DNA from: Echinometra lucunter
Taxonomy: Eukaryota > Echinodermata > Echinoidea > Camarodonta > Echinometridae
Length of the DNA stretch: 64,000 nucleotides
Direction of reading: 5' to 3'
Assembly (NCBI GenBank): GCA_029962745.1
Contig: CM057160.1
Span: 2,075,884-2,139,883 of the forward strand
Position numbers and translations under genes: made by a program. How positions within the stretch are numbered: position 1 is the first letter of the stretch; each line of letters begins with the position of its first letter. Below are positions 1-11,814 of this stretch, one piece after another. The notes under the pieces were generated by a model. It worked only from the letters and a program-made list of their open reading frames with translations, searched no databases and was not told the DNA's origin.

Positions 1-519
1 TATCCTCTCCACTTCAAACCCATTCCCTCTGTATTTGCCCAAGCTAAGCTAAGCGGCTACCAAGAATTATCATTCTGACGTGTCTCTTTTATTATCTATA
101 TCGACACCCTAATTTCGGATCATTCTGGTGTTACCCAGGAGGTACATGGAGCTGAGTTTTAGCAGGTGCCGCATCGAAAGTTTGCAATTATAGTAGAGGC
201 CAAGGTGAGGGGAAATAAACGCCCCATCTCTAACCCCTCCTCATCGAACAACGCAAAGAGAAGAAGGACAAAAAGGAGAGGGGGAAACGAGAAAGGTGAG
301 GAAAAAATGATACGACCACCTTCTTCCTCTTATTGACGTTATTCTCTCACAATAAACATAACAACCAGGTACCAGGCGCGGCGGCCCCCCCCCCCCCCCC
401 CCCCATGGCATCGGTGCCCCTGAATGACAAGACCAACGCTTCTGTGCCATGTCATCGTGTATACAATTATAAAAGATATCTTTGAATTTTCATGTCATAA
501 ATTCACTCATGGTTTGTGA

Positions 520-1260
520 TTTAGATGTTCCATTCCTCGAAATACTCCCAAATTTCTATATCAGGGGTTCATTCCTTCGAAAACCTCTCCCCTCCATCGA
601 TCTCCCTATCTAATTCTCTGTCTCTCCATCATTTAAAACCATATTGTCACAATGCTATACTTTCTCTTTTCTTTCTATTTCTATCTCCCTTATTCTCTCC
701 TTTCCCCTCCTTCACGGTAACCATTTTGCTTTAATTCTTATCTCTCGCCTTCTACCGTATATAGCCGTACATACTCATCTTGACCGAGTATCACCTCTGA
801 TCGATCGAAGATGAATTATGATACCCTCCGTTCATGATTCAACCCCTACCCCACTCGACTCCCTCGTGCATGTCTTCAACCCTCTTGAGATTCATACCCC
901 TCTTTATCGACTTCCTTACCCCTTAACAGGACCAATCTTCATCCAATCCTCTCCTCCTCTAATTCCTCCTTCTGTCAGTGTATATTATCTGTATAGATAT
1001 TTTCTTCCTCTTTCTTTGTCTTACACTACCCTCTCTTAACATCCCCTGCCATTCTCTCTCTATCTGTCAATCTGTTTTTCCCTATTTTCTTTCCTTTCCC
1101 TTTTTCCTTTTTAAAAAAATCTGTCTTCCATTCTCCGTTTCTCCCTCTTCCTCCCTTTCTTTTCCTTTCTCTTTTTCTATCTCTTCGTAATGCTTCCCGT
1201 TTCTCCCTTCGCATGTTTACCCTGTAACTTTCGGGCTATCTTGTCCCCCTCTCCCCCCCC
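520..1260. repeat. Long polypyrimidine (C/T-rich) tract
   Basis: About 0.7 kb of plus strand is strongly C/T-biased with no fixed unit, ending in a run of about 20 C. ORFs here are serine/proline/leucine-rich artefacts of composition. Confidence 0.8.
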
Positions 1261-1656
1261 CCCCCCCCCCCCTCACTCACTTCTCTGCATCTATTTGTGA
1301 TACGGAAAGCGACAGCTATTTTAAGCTTTTCATAAGCCTTCTCCAAAGTCCTGTTTTTCTTATCATACTTAGCACTTTATGCCTTTCCTGCCTTTAATAA
1401 TGTGTCTGCCTCTGCCTTTCTCTACACTGCTCTCTATGGTATACGAAAATTTCTGTCTTGACTTAAAGGTCTTTTTCACAGTACCAAATCAGGTAGTCTG
1501 TTATCCCCCCCCCCCTTCAACTCCCATCTTCTCCCAAGAAAATAAGAAAGGAAAAGAAAACACAAATAATCCTCTCATGAAGGAGGAAAACTTTGTAGGA
1601 CGGGGATGAGGAGAAGTTTAAGCAACAAACATGTCCACATCTAGCTTAGATCGCAA

Positions 1657-1905
1657 ATGGGCATGCTGCAAGCTGGGTGGCTGCTCCTCCTGCGCAGGTT
1701 GGCCGCCTCCCAGTTGCTAAGAGTCTACTGGGGCCTAGGAGTAGGGCCTGTCACGCGGCACCTGGTCCCTCTCAACGGATCGCTACCCGAACTCGACCGG
1801 GTCGCTGCGGGCCCCGGGAGGCGTTCGAGTGGTGTGTCACTACTACCTAACCTCCCCTCCTCAATGCACCCTCTTGCCACATGGCCGAGGCAATCGATTG
1901 ATTGT
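1657..1905. other. GC-rich unassigned segment
   Basis: This 250-bp stretch is far richer in G+C than its neighbours and is open in both a plus (1657-1923) and a minus frame (1725-1937). It carries GGGCCCCGGGAGGCG-type blocks. I do not recognise it; it could be part of an old LTR element or a CpG-rich remnant. There is no splice context or domain to call it a gene. Confidence 0.4.
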
Positions 1906-1919
1906 ATCGATCGCTCAAA

Positions 1920-2640
1920 ATGACAGCTTGGAGTCACATTTGGTTGATGTAGGATGATGAGGAGAGCTGAGAGAATGATGAGAGATGGTGAGAAAAGGAT
2001 GATGATATCATGATGTGAAGGGGGTGGTCAGCTGAGGGCTGAGGGTTTGAGGACCACCCCCTTTTAAACTCACTTTTGAACTGACATTACAAGAAAACTG
2101 AATACAATGGAAGGTGGAGATCACTAGCAATTTGATTCACTGAGCCTGCAATGAATCTTTGAGGAACTCGCGTAAAACATGTACACTGTGTCCATTATGT
2201 TGCAAAGTGTTCCTTATATCTAATAGTGCGTGTGTATAGAGTAACCTCAGAGTATTTTTAACACACAAACACACATACAATCTCTTTCTCTTTTATCAGA
2301 ACACAGTCAGTTACAGAACCATGCAAACTAAATTATGTCTCAGTGTTACCCTGCGAAAACCGTCTGCACAAAACTTTCCGGACGGGTATAATAGTTTTCT
2401 TACATTCTGTCTTCTTAGTCAGAACCCACGTTAGTACCTCACTTTGGCCCATTACAAAAAATAGCCCTTTGTCGCGGTTGGTCTACACTGCCGATAGAGG
2501 GCGCACATGTAGATGAAAAATAACACTTATTCAAACAAAAAGCATGTTTATATTACTTGGTTATGTTGTGATGCATTACAAACGAACAACAGGTCAGCAA
2601 TGTATTATTGGAAAATGATCGGACGATAACATGAAATTTG
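1920..2640. other. Intergenic, nothing recognised
   Basis: It includes a GAT/GAG-rich stretch (1950-2010) followed by the short hairpin GGGGGTGGTC..GACCACCCCC (about 2020-2062). No gene, RNA or complete transposon is visible. Confidence 0.5.
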
Positions 2641-2974
2641 ATAGAATTCAAAGGCATGAATAATCTCCCCCCCCCCCCCTCCTCCACCCCCATGAATTCT
2701 GGTTACACCCTCAAGCCGTATTGTTGTCCATCCATCCATCTATCCAGTTGGGAGTGTCTTGGTCACATACAGGGGTTCACTCAACCCCTCTTTTTGCCCT
2801 ATTTATGGCCAGTTTCCGTAATGGAGAAGCCCTCTTGTGAAGCGATCGAAGTACTCTCTCTACCTAGAGATGTTTCGATTCATCCATGGTCCGAATTTAG
2901 TTCACTGGCCGCGACCTCTTCATCGCTTGTCTCTCCATAATGATGCATTTCATGCTTTATAAGTTATTATATTT

Positions 2975-3235
2975 TTGTACTCACAATATATTTCTCTCTG
3001 TGTCTCTCTCTGTCTCTCTGTCTCTGTCTCTGTCTCTGTCTCTCTTCTCTCCTTCTCCACCGTTTCACCTCAACCCTCGGTCTCCCTTTCTCCCTTTCTT
3101 TCCCTCTTTTTCCTCTTCCCTCTCTCCTTCTCCGTCCTCTCATCTCAACCATCCCCCTCTCCCCCCCATTTCTCCCCATTTCTCCCCTCCCTATCGCTGC
3201 TAATTTCTCTCTCATGTCTCACTCACTCTTGCACA
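2975..3235. repeat. (TCTCTG)n-like polypyrimidine tract
   Basis: C/T-rich stretch beginning with imperfect TCTCTG/TCTGTC repeats at 2994-3050 and continuing as mixed pyrimidine. Frames across it are low-complexity only. Confidence 0.85.
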
Positions 3236-3239
3236 TAGC

Positions 3240-4200
3240 CTGATCCCAGTCACCGAGAGGCAATGAACTTGCTACGTGAATGCAATACAAGGGAACGAAG
3301 GGATCGAGTGGGTTGTGGTACATCCTTTTTAGTTCCTTTTTCTTTTCATGATTAACTCATAAGAGAGAGGGACATTGAACAATGGAATACCGATGTAACT
3401 TGAATAAATCATCAAAATACTAATCGTTCTACTTTAATCTCGGCGATTTTATTCTTGTTTAACCTGATGAAACCTTTCTTGACGATTTATTTCACCTGTT
3501 TAACATTAAGTGACACAATGCGTCATGGATACGTGCTGTATTTCCTTTTCCCCATTTCCTTTTACGTTTAGTTTTCCCTTTCCCCATAATATCCTTTTGC
3601 TTCAATCTATTCGACGCTTACTTGAGCATCAGGGCTGTTGTAACGCTGAAACGTCTGAAGCACGGATCAAACATTTGAACGCATGTTTGGCACATTTCTG
3701 CCTCTCTCTCCCGAAACGCCTTTAATGGCCGCTTTCTTGGTCGTCTTAAAAATGCAAGACAAATTTACCTTCATCTTCAATCTGCGAGCTGAGAACGTGA
3801 GATCTGTGATGTATTGATATCCAAACGACTCACTGGCACGCATACTAAGTGATTCTATTGCTTCACAAAAGCATTCAAAAATCATACATTCAAGTGAAAA
3901 TTATATTCACCAGCATGGTGGAGAGGACTTCGAAGAAGATTTAGAAGAAAACGACTTAAGAGTTGTAATAAGTTTTAAAATACCTTTAACATAACCTTAA
4001 CGAAACCTTGACAATTAGTTTTCACAGATCCACACACAATGAATTTCATACAAACAAAAGGCATTAACCAAGTGGCTTGGTTAAAGAGTGAGTCGACCTT
4101 ATCCAGGATCGGCCCTCCCATAACATTTATACCTGCAGGGATCCAGTGTTTTGTAAAAAAGAAGGCATAAATCACATAAAATTGTTTGACAAGGACAAAA
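3240..4200. other. Intergenic, nothing recognised
   Basis: Ordinary AT-rich sequence without splice-flanked open frames, tRNA or terminal repeats that I can see. Confidence 0.5.
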
Positions 4201-4385
4201 AAAAAGGGGTCATCACAAATTTGGGGATTACTTTGACCTTCCAAATTCTCTTCCACTGCAAACAAGCAAGCAAGAAAAAAAAAAGCAAAAAAAAAAAAAA
4301 AAAAGCAAAAAAAAAAGAAATTCCCCAAAATACCCAACAACAACAATAACAAGGGCCTTTGAATCTAAGGGGGGGGGGGGCACGA
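4195..4385. repeat. Poly(A)-rich stretch ending in poly(G)
   Basis: Several A runs (4199-4205, 4275-4318) and a G run at 4371-4380; low complexity. No host retroelement body is recognised upstream. Confidence 0.6.
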
Positions 4386-4897
4386 TATACAAACAGGGGT
4401 ACAGCGTGCATTATGGTTTAACAGGGGGCACAGGCTGAATTGCCTCCTTAAATTCTCCACTCCGTACACTGAGAAACACGAAAGGAGGGCGGCAGGTGGG
4501 CAAAAAATGATAAAGCACCTTTATAATCCTTCATTATGTTATCATCACTATAAAGCGCTCAAACAAACATTTTTTTATGAGATCGATCTTTTGAACATGC
4601 GCTTTGCCACGCTCCAGACAGCACTTTCTAATCCTTTTTATATCCGATCGACAGAATTACAAGAGTGCAAAATAGCTTTGTTTTGCTTTTATTTCGGGCC
4701 ACCATGGAGTACCTCCATGGTACTACGAAGGGTAGAAACCATGCTTTGTTTAGGTACATGAGAATTTGGGACAATCATACAGACCGGAATTCAAATTATC
4801 CGATGTAAAAGAAGAAAAAAAAAAAGAGAAAAAAAAATCAAGAAATTAGTACGGACCCATCATTTTGATTATAAACGATATCAACAGAACAGGGAGT

Positions 4898-4930
4898 TGC
4901 CCCCCCCCCTAAAAAAAAGGGGGGGGGGAC
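4898..4930. repeat. Poly(C)/poly(G) snapback
   Basis: A run of about 10 C, then CTAAAAAAAAGG, then a run of about 10 G. It would fold into a hairpin with an A-rich loop. Confidence 0.7.
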
Positions 4931-5191
4931 GAGGGGCAAAAAGGCGTGCCTTTAAAATGTACTTAATGTCTTTCTTCTCTGTCCATCAATAAAGCTTTTC
5001 ATCATATTTATCTTCTTTTTGTTCTCCTGGTGCTCCTTCTTCATAATTTCTTTGCTTTCTTCAATTTCTATTAAGTATGATTTTTTTCTCAGTTATTTAA
5101 TTATTTATTCATCTATTCATGTATTTATGTATTCAATTATTTATACTTATTTGTTTATTCATTCACTGATTTGTTATTCATTGTTATTCAT

Positions 5192-5244
<53 letters not shown>

Positions 5245-5245
5245 T

Positions 5246-5277
<32 letters not shown>

Positions 5278-5278
5278 T
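5192..5278. repeat. (ATC)n microsatellite
   Basis: About 28 trinucleotide units with a single TTA interruption near 5244. Confidence 0.95.
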
Positions 5279-5424
5279 TTCCCTTCTCTTCACAATCTTT
5301 TTCTCCTCATTCTCCCTTTTTTCCTAGAGCAAGTACGGTAGTTAATACTGAAAGGCCATTCTAATTGTTTCTGACCTTAGAATGATGTTCAAAATTCTTC
5401 TTCATAATTTTTTGTGTTTCTTTC

Positions 5425-5560
5425 AGAGGGTAATACGTCTGGGACCGACCTTTTACATCATCATCCGAAAGACGTGACTCAGACTCGAACCTGGGTCCGT
5501 TGAATCAGTATATTCCACTATTAGCTGGATTACCGGCGCACGCCACAACGCCTAGTTCCC
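5425..5560 (-). mobile_element. tRNA-derived SINE fragment, minus strand
   Basis: In reverse orientation it has an internal-promoter B-box-like GGTTCGAGTC and then the segment AGGTCGGTCCCAGACGT, which also follows the tRNA-like head of the SINE at 40560-40760. It is degenerate in the head. Confidence 0.6.
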
Positions 5561-6248
5561 TATAAGAAAATGGTATTGAGATGGCGCTCGACCACTAAAA
5601 TTGGTGAAGGATTGAGTAGCCGGTACTAGATCTTCATACGACTGCCTGGTTATCATCTAGGGGTTTGGGAGAGACTGAGATTCATGGACATTGCTAGGGG
5701 AGGAATAGGGATGGGGGCTGGGACCCCTATTTAGATTTTTATCAGCTTTGTCTACAATGCCAGACGTGCATAGGCTGTCGACAAATTTCGAAAATGGTGT
5801 CATTCATTTTATTTTTAAAGTAGTAGTCTTTCTCTATTTTATTTACACATAGTTTGCTCTATGTAGAAAAAAAACTTCTTGTCTGCGAATTCCGTCGGAC
5901 ACCTCCACCATCATTAAAAAAAGGCCTATCGCTCCGTCCCTATTGAGTTAGAACTGTCCTTTGACGTGTGCATCTATAATTGTGAGCGAGCGAAGCAAGC
6001 GACCAAATGATGAATATTTACTCGGTATTTAAATTATTTCAGTGACCTGATCATGATGATAACAGCAGCCGCAAATTCATTTGAAGGATCTTTCATTCGT
6101 AACTGAATTCATTAACCCTGCTTTTTTCCCTTGCAAATGATCGATCTCCAGGTTTTCATTGCAACAATGAGAATACTTAGTATAAAATCGTGATTTCAAA
6201 TTTTTAAAATAACAATGAAATTATTTCCATTTCCCACAAAACCCTTAA

Positions 6249-6657
6249 CCCATTCGTGACATAGGTCCACATTTTGTGGTTTGGCCTAATATCTTTTGAT
6301 GCAAAGCCCTAAAAATCATACCAAATACATGAGCAGAAAGAGCAAAAAATTCTACACAAACTGTGCCCATTTTGGTTGCGTCAATATTCGTTGTTTGATG
6401 CTGAAATTTTTTTGAAGGAAAATAAGCATTAAAATTCTTAAATTGGCAATGTGATAGAAAGTTTAAAATCACTGTTTTCCCCTGCAAATTGGCAACTTTT
6501 TGACTTCTCATCATAATTTCTATCAATTTATATTCATTTCAGATACATGACGTTTTATAAAAAAAAATGTAGCAATAAAATAAAAATGTTGGTGTTGCCA
6601 ATTTGAAGAATAAAAGCTGATCAAATTAGGCTTTAAATAATTCCTGTCACGAATGGG
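6249..6657. mobile_element. 409-bp TTAA-flanked MITE (piggyBac-like ends)
   Basis: It is bounded by TTAA at 6245-6248 and 6658-6661. The ends are inverted: CCCATTCGTGACA at the left and TGTCACGAATGGG at the right. The paralogous copy at 18960-18963 has a single TTAA with matching flanks and no insert, a clean empty site. A TTAA target and CCC-starting ends are the hallmark of piggyBac-type transposons. No transposase is encoded. Confidence 0.88.
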
Positions 6658-7369
6658 TTAAATGGATGTGCATCCATATGTGATTGTGAAGGTCGTTTCA
6701 TTTTATCACAGGTTGCATTCACCAGATCGGCAACACTAATTAGAGTTGAACCGTATCAGCGCACATACACATTAGTACTTACCGTAGCTCAGTTTAAACG
6801 TTCTGTGTATATTAAAATTGTCTTTGCGCTGCATAAACTGTATGCATAATGATTTATGTAAATTATGCAAATTGCTCAAAGATGCTGTTTGGACAAAAAA
6901 GCTGAATATGTTCCTACATGATCATAAGCCAAAAACGTAAACGTAATGAACTTTTCTCTGTAGACCAATACCACAACGCGAGAGGGGAACATACTCGATA
7001 TATACCCAGCTTTTACAGTACATAAGTCATGTAAGTCAATAGCGCGTTATGTACAGTCGTTCGATTTTTTTTTCTGTTTTAGACCAACATGCAGATTTCT
7101 TTTAACGTTTGCAATGAGGAATAATCAGGGAAGTTCAGGTCGCAGCTATGCGATGCTCAAATGTCTCAACGATGGAAAAAGCTTAAAAACTGGAAGCTTA
7201 CTGAGTGTGATATTCACTCGTCCAAGTTTGACTCATGAAGCCTGTTTGTGTGAGAAGCCGTACTCCCTACACAGGTTTCCTGACAAAACTGAGGGGGGAA
7301 AAAGTAACGAAAGTACAAAAATACATCATACCTTCATCTGTCAGATATGCCCACTGTCTTAAGTCTTAA

Positions 7370-7592
7370 GTCCTTGCCCCAGCACTGATGTCCTTTGGCA
7401 AGATACTAATCTACATTTGCCACACTCGACCCAGGTGTAAATGGGTACCGGCAGGAAGGAATTCCTTGAAAGCTGTGAGCACTGAAATTGGTAGCCTAGC
7501 TTAGCCGGGGTAATATAGGGGGGCGCCTTGAGCACCTTCTTTGGTGGATACGTGCGCTATATAAATATCCAATATTATGATTATTATTAAGT
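7370..7592 (+). mobile_element. SINE body with (ATT)n tail
   Basis: It contains CACTCGACCCAGGTGTAAATG, GGGTACCGGCAGGAAGG, the GCGCCTTGAGCACC block and ends TATGATTATTATTA. Related bodies occur at 31634 and 15440-15575 here. The tRNA-like head is missing or eroded. Confidence 0.7.
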
Positions 7593-9034
7593 CATCTACC
7601 CATGTATCCATGCTTTATTTCATTGATCAAGAATAAAGTTAATGAAACAATATCAGGGCATATCTTATATCTTCCACTGATTTTGTACACAGAGCCAATC
7701 GCGGTTACCGCGCTATCACATCGCCGCACAGTGGGCCAAGATAGCTCTAAAGTGCGCCAAAATTCATTTTCACTCAGTTTTACTCTAATATTATGGGTAA
7801 ATGATGGGTTTAAGGGTAATCAGACACGTGGAATCCAATGAAAACAATTTCAAACACATGTGACGTCATTAAAACACTGATTTCTGATTGGCTGCCGAAA
7901 TCAGTGAATCAGTGAGTGTGTGGGTGTGAGGGTGTGTGTGTATACATCGTTGCTGTCTGCTGGTTCATCTCCTCTTGGTCGTCTTGTCCCCCTCCCCCCT
8001 CCCTCCCTCCCAAAATTGGATCGACGACTCTGCTTGCTCTTTCCGCTCATGTAGGCCTATTTCATATATTTTCAGGGCTCACTCTCCTTCATAAGCTATT
8101 GGACCAAACCATACAATGTGAAATCTCTATAGATGTAATTTCGACTAAGTCTCTTCATTTGTTCGTTATTTATTCAACTATGCGGTGAAAAGTCTAAAGA
8201 AAGAATCTTAAAGTGGAAAGAGGAGGCCTGATAGGGACTGCATAAAAAACAGACGCTGTATCCCCATTCATCGTGCTCATTGGCCCCACAGAACGCACCG
8301 TGTGAATTATAGTTCAATGAATATCTGTATCAGGCCACAGCTGACAATTGAGATAACTTGGCAGGCCGCAGCTACTCCCCCCCCCCCCACACGCACACAA
8401 TACACAAAATACACACACCCGCAATTTTGCAATTATAGCAAAAAACAACAAACAAACAAACAACAAAATCACTCACCGAAGAAAAAAATCAGGCTTTACT
8501 TTTTCAGTGTGATTTCTGGGGCAGCATTGATTTTGATGGACCCTGGTGATGGACAAGTTCCCAGAATGTCAGGACGCATAAAAAAGAACAATATCCGAAC
8601 AATCTATCAAGAGAACATTCGAATCCAGGGGAAACAAAAGGATTGTAACTTACGAGACAAGTATGGAATTTTAAGAATTTTTCTCTATTCACAATTTTGT
8701 ATATTTACAAACATTACTGCTCGTGGAAATATTGTCGTTTGATAATAATGTAACGGGATTGAATCTAATAAAGTAACCATTTTGTAATGTTTTATTAAGA
8801 ATAACGTATTTACAGTAAGCATGGTAAAACATGACATATTTACAATGATAATAGCTTAACGAAGCATCTGAACAAAAAAAAAAAAACAAAAAAAAACAAA
8901 AAAAAAAAAAACGTAAAGACAAACGGGGAAAACATAACATTGGCAGTATAATACAACACAGCACAACAAAGATGTCTCTCCGCATACTAGTACAGCAGAG
9001 TACCACCGTAACAGGGCCCCCGGAACAGGGCCAT

Positions 9035-9054
9035 TTATTTATTTATTCATCTAT

Positions 9055-9099
<45 letters not shown>

Positions 9100-9130
9100 T
9101 TATTTATTATTTTATTTATTTATTTTATTT
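9035..9130. repeat. (ATTT)n microsatellite
   Basis: About 22 tetranucleotide units with some interruptions. It is the A-rich tail side of the minus-strand retroelement fragment at 9131-9440, and a second ATTT array lies at 9440-9492. Confidence 0.9.
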
Positions 9131-9219
9131 ATTGGTATATGAAAATACTGATCAGCAGCAAAGCTGATAGGATCAGTTTACATACTTAACATAATTACAA
9201 GTTACATTTAAAAAAAAAA

Positions 9220-9432
9220 TTAGATCTTTAGATTTCTAGCCAAAAAAGGTATGGTAGATTTGTGGTATCTGTCAGTTTTACATTTAATGGTACAAAGTCC
9301 CGACATGTCCCTCAGCCGTCTACCAGAGGTACTAGCCTTTGCTGGTGGGAGTAGGTTTCTATGTCTCACAGAATTGAGAATTTGTTTGCCGGAACCATGG
9401 AGGAGGGCATCTCGGCGGCAGCGGAGAGTAGG
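9220..9432 (-). mobile_element. Retroelement 3' end: reverse-transcriptase C-terminal tail
   Basis: The minus strand has 70 open codons ending TAA at 9220, reading LRCRRDALLHGSGKQ, NLLPPAKASTSGRRLRDMSG and CTIKCKTDRYHKSTIPFLAR. The RR-L-R..G and the TDRY..S-I-P pattern is, to my knowledge, typical of the extreme C-terminus of non-LTR retroelement proteins. The fragment is absent from copy B of the duplication (24,155-24,230), so it inserted after the duplication or was lost there. Confidence 0.55.
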
Positions 9433-9649
9433 TAATTTACAATTATTTATTTATTTATTTATTCATCTATTTATTTATTTATCTATTTATTTACCATATG
9501 CGGGACGGAACACCCTATCAGCAAAAGCTGTTTTCCGTTGGGGTCCTTGTTCTTTAAGAATTAGAGGAACTTTGTATAAATAGTCCGCTGTATCATGTAT
9601 GGAAAAGGGAGAAAACTGTGTGTCAAAATTTTACCCAATTCTATCACTG

Positions 9650-9890
9650 CACTGTAAAAAAATATTGGGGAAAATTTTAACCAGCAAGAGAGTAATTATG
9701 TATCCAACCAATTTGGGGCAAAATTTTTACTCAATGAGGGAAACATACTGCCCAGTTAGGGTAAAGATAAGCAGTAATTACTTTAGAATGGGCAGAATTT
9801 CCATCAAATTGGATAAAAAGAAAAGCCCAAAGAAATGCCCAAAGTTGGTTGGACCCTCATGACACATTTTTACCCAATATTTTTAGAGTG
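9650..9890. mobile_element. Foldback element with CACT ends, copy A
   Basis: Inverted ends CACTGTAAAAAAATATTGGG and, at the right, CCCAATATTTTTAGAGTG. The inside consists of scattered ATTGGG/TTACCC/AAATTTT words in both orientations. It lies about 1.3 kb before the gene 1 start and is duplicated before gene 2. Confidence 0.65.
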
Positions 9891-10874
9891 TGCTACGAGG
9901 GCCCGACTTCATTTATGAGCTAATTTTAGAATATTTTTTTCAATGCTCTGTGTGCCTCACCAGAAGATCTCGGGCAGCAGGTTGGTCAGCCCTGATGTAT
10001 ATTAATACCTTGGATACTGGAACCGGGTGGCCCCTGTGTTAAACCTATGGGAATTCAAGAATTCAGTAGTCACAGGGTTGACAACTTGGGTAATACCTTG
10101 GATATAGGCATTTAAAATTACAAACTTATTTGTCTCTTGTTGACATCTAATGAAGAATTCAAACTTGAACACTGTTTTAATGCCCTGTACAGCAGTAGAA
10201 GAACATGGACAAGCAAAGGACTCTTCTGGATCACATCTATCTTTTCTTGATGACCAAAATTTTAACTAGTCATATTTGAAACTATTTAATGGCGAGCATC
10301 AGAGGAAAGGTTAATGCATCTCCATGAAAAGGACCCATGTCTGCGCTTTGAGTAGACCTAATTCTTTGTAATCTTTTACCGATGACCACGAGTTCTATTC
10401 CCTTATGCAGTTAAGGACGAACAAATTAAGTGTGTCTGATGGAAATAATAATGATAATAAATGTGACTTGTATAAGCGCCAGATCCACTCTGCGGAGTTC
10501 TCAAGGAACTTTTAAGAAATTAGGAAGTAAACAGAAATGTTTTAAGACGTTTCTTGAAGGTTTCAGAGGTTCAGCACTTTTTGATGTCTTCAGGAAGGCC
10601 ATTCCATAAATTAGGACATGAGTGGGCAAATGATGATCGTCGAGGCCATGCATGATTTTGTAGATCTGAATTATGTCTGTTCTGTGGCGTCTATAGGCAA
10701 GGGAAACAATACCAATTCAAAAGTTTCTTGGATATGAGTTTTAAAATACGGATCACTGCTCACTAGAGCGAGGAAAAGAAGAATTATCGAATTCCTGGAC
10801 AACGAACAGACTCAATTATACACATGATACACGTGACCCGGGAATGTGTAATTTAGAAAAAAAAAGTGAGTCCT

Positions 10875-11013
10875 GGGGAGTGTTTCATGAAGAATCTTGT
10901 CGGTGATTTTCACTGACTAATTGCTTTCAGCCAATCAGATGCGAGGATTTTCAGTAGCTTGTAACAGTTTTCAGTGAAAAATGAGTGACAAAACTCTTCA
11001 TGAAACGCTCCCC
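10875..11013. mobile_element. Hairpin MITE upstream of gene 1
   Basis: Left end GGGGAGTGTTTCATGAAGAA and right end CTTCATGAAACGCTCCCC are inverted copies. About 139 bp that can fold on itself, next to the presumed promoter. Confidence 0.75.
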
Positions 11014-11205
11014 TGGAAGAAGTCACGTGGAATCCGGAGATTGATAGACACTCCTTTCTCATTATTATTTTAACACAAACCTGCAAAAGTCACTTATTTC
11101 AATCGCATCTCAGTTTCCAGAGACTGTAAAACCCTACTCTTACTTTGGATGTTCGGAAGTACCCGGTCGGTGATTGCCTTGCAAATCGTTGCGCTGTTTA
11201 ACGCC
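11014..11205 (+). promoter_or_regulatory. Putative promoter / 5' UTR of gene 1 (duplicate of gene 2 flank)
   Basis: It matches 25694-25885 almost base for base, with substitutions such as agagact/agaggct and cggaagt/cggaggt, and leads to the same acgccAT start context at the gap edge. If either promoter works, both genes should share much of their expression. Confidence 0.4.
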
Positions 11206-11207
11206 AT

Positions 11208-11707
11208 NNNNNNNNNNNNNNNNNNNNNNNNNNNNNNNNNNNNNNNNNNNNNNNNNNNNNNNNNNNNNNNNNNNNNNNNNNNNNNNNNNNNNNNNNNNNN
11301 NNNNNNNNNNNNNNNNNNNNNNNNNNNNNNNNNNNNNNNNNNNNNNNNNNNNNNNNNNNNNNNNNNNNNNNNNNNNNNNNNNNNNNNNNNNNNNNNNNNN
11401 NNNNNNNNNNNNNNNNNNNNNNNNNNNNNNNNNNNNNNNNNNNNNNNNNNNNNNNNNNNNNNNNNNNNNNNNNNNNNNNNNNNNNNNNNNNNNNNNNNNN
11501 NNNNNNNNNNNNNNNNNNNNNNNNNNNNNNNNNNNNNNNNNNNNNNNNNNNNNNNNNNNNNNNNNNNNNNNNNNNNNNNNNNNNNNNNNNNNNNNNNNNN
11601 NNNNNNNNNNNNNNNNNNNNNNNNNNNNNNNNNNNNNNNNNNNNNNNNNNNNNNNNNNNNNNNNNNNNNNNNNNNNNNNNNNNNNNNNNNNNNNNNNNNN
11701 NNNNNNN
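11208..11707. other. Assembly gap of 500 N
   Basis: Exactly 500 undetermined bases begin at the third base of gene 1's presumed start codon. A round number suggests a nominal gap length, so the real size is unknown. The signal-peptide exon and any propeller or EGF exons of gene 1 could lie here. Confidence 0.95.
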
Positions 11708-11814
11708 GTATACATTTGAAATAGCCGTTAGAGTAGTTATGGATGGGAAGTACAACTAGTTTATTGTGCTTCAGGCAAATAGCCAAATCAGTAATTTTAG
11801 AGAGATAATCTTTA

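Larger units (their letters stand above)
5610..7728 (+). repeat. Segmental duplication block 1, copy A
   Basis: It aligns by eye with 18328-19922 in the same order and orientation, with more than 90% of bases alike in long stretches (for example around the txtGGCATTGTAGACAAAG region and the TCGTTTCATTTTATCACAGG region). Copy A carries a 409-bp MITE (6249-6657) and about 130 bp near 7100-7230 that copy B lacks. Confidence 0.85.
8145..11207 (+). repeat. Segmental duplication block 2, copy A (leads into gene 1)
   Basis: It aligns with 23322-25887. It has about 95 extra bases at 8215-8310, a retroelement fragment at about 9035-9440 and about 30 extra bases near 10215 that copy B lacks. It ends in the N gap exactly where exon 1 should start. 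Confidence 0.85.

Noticed and set aside
1657..1937. GC-rich ORFs on both strands as a possible gene
   Set aside because: No domain, no splice signals and no start-context support; kept only as an unassigned GC-rich segment.
2940..3238. Overlapping Ser/Pro/Leu-rich plus and Arg/Glu-rich minus ORFs
   Set aside because: Composition artefacts of the polypyrimidine tract.
5019..5327. Serine-rich ORF
   Set aside because: It is the (ATC)n microsatellite and its T-rich flanks translated; no splice context or domain.
8302..8742. 146-codon ORF conserved in the duplicate (23,403-23,846)
   Set aside because: The middle parts are read in different frames because of indels in A/C-rich repeats, and most differences in the shared part change the amino acid. 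It is preserved only by recent duplication.
11094..11786. Long ORFs of about 180-230 codons across the gap
   Set aside because: They exist only because N codons do not stop translation.
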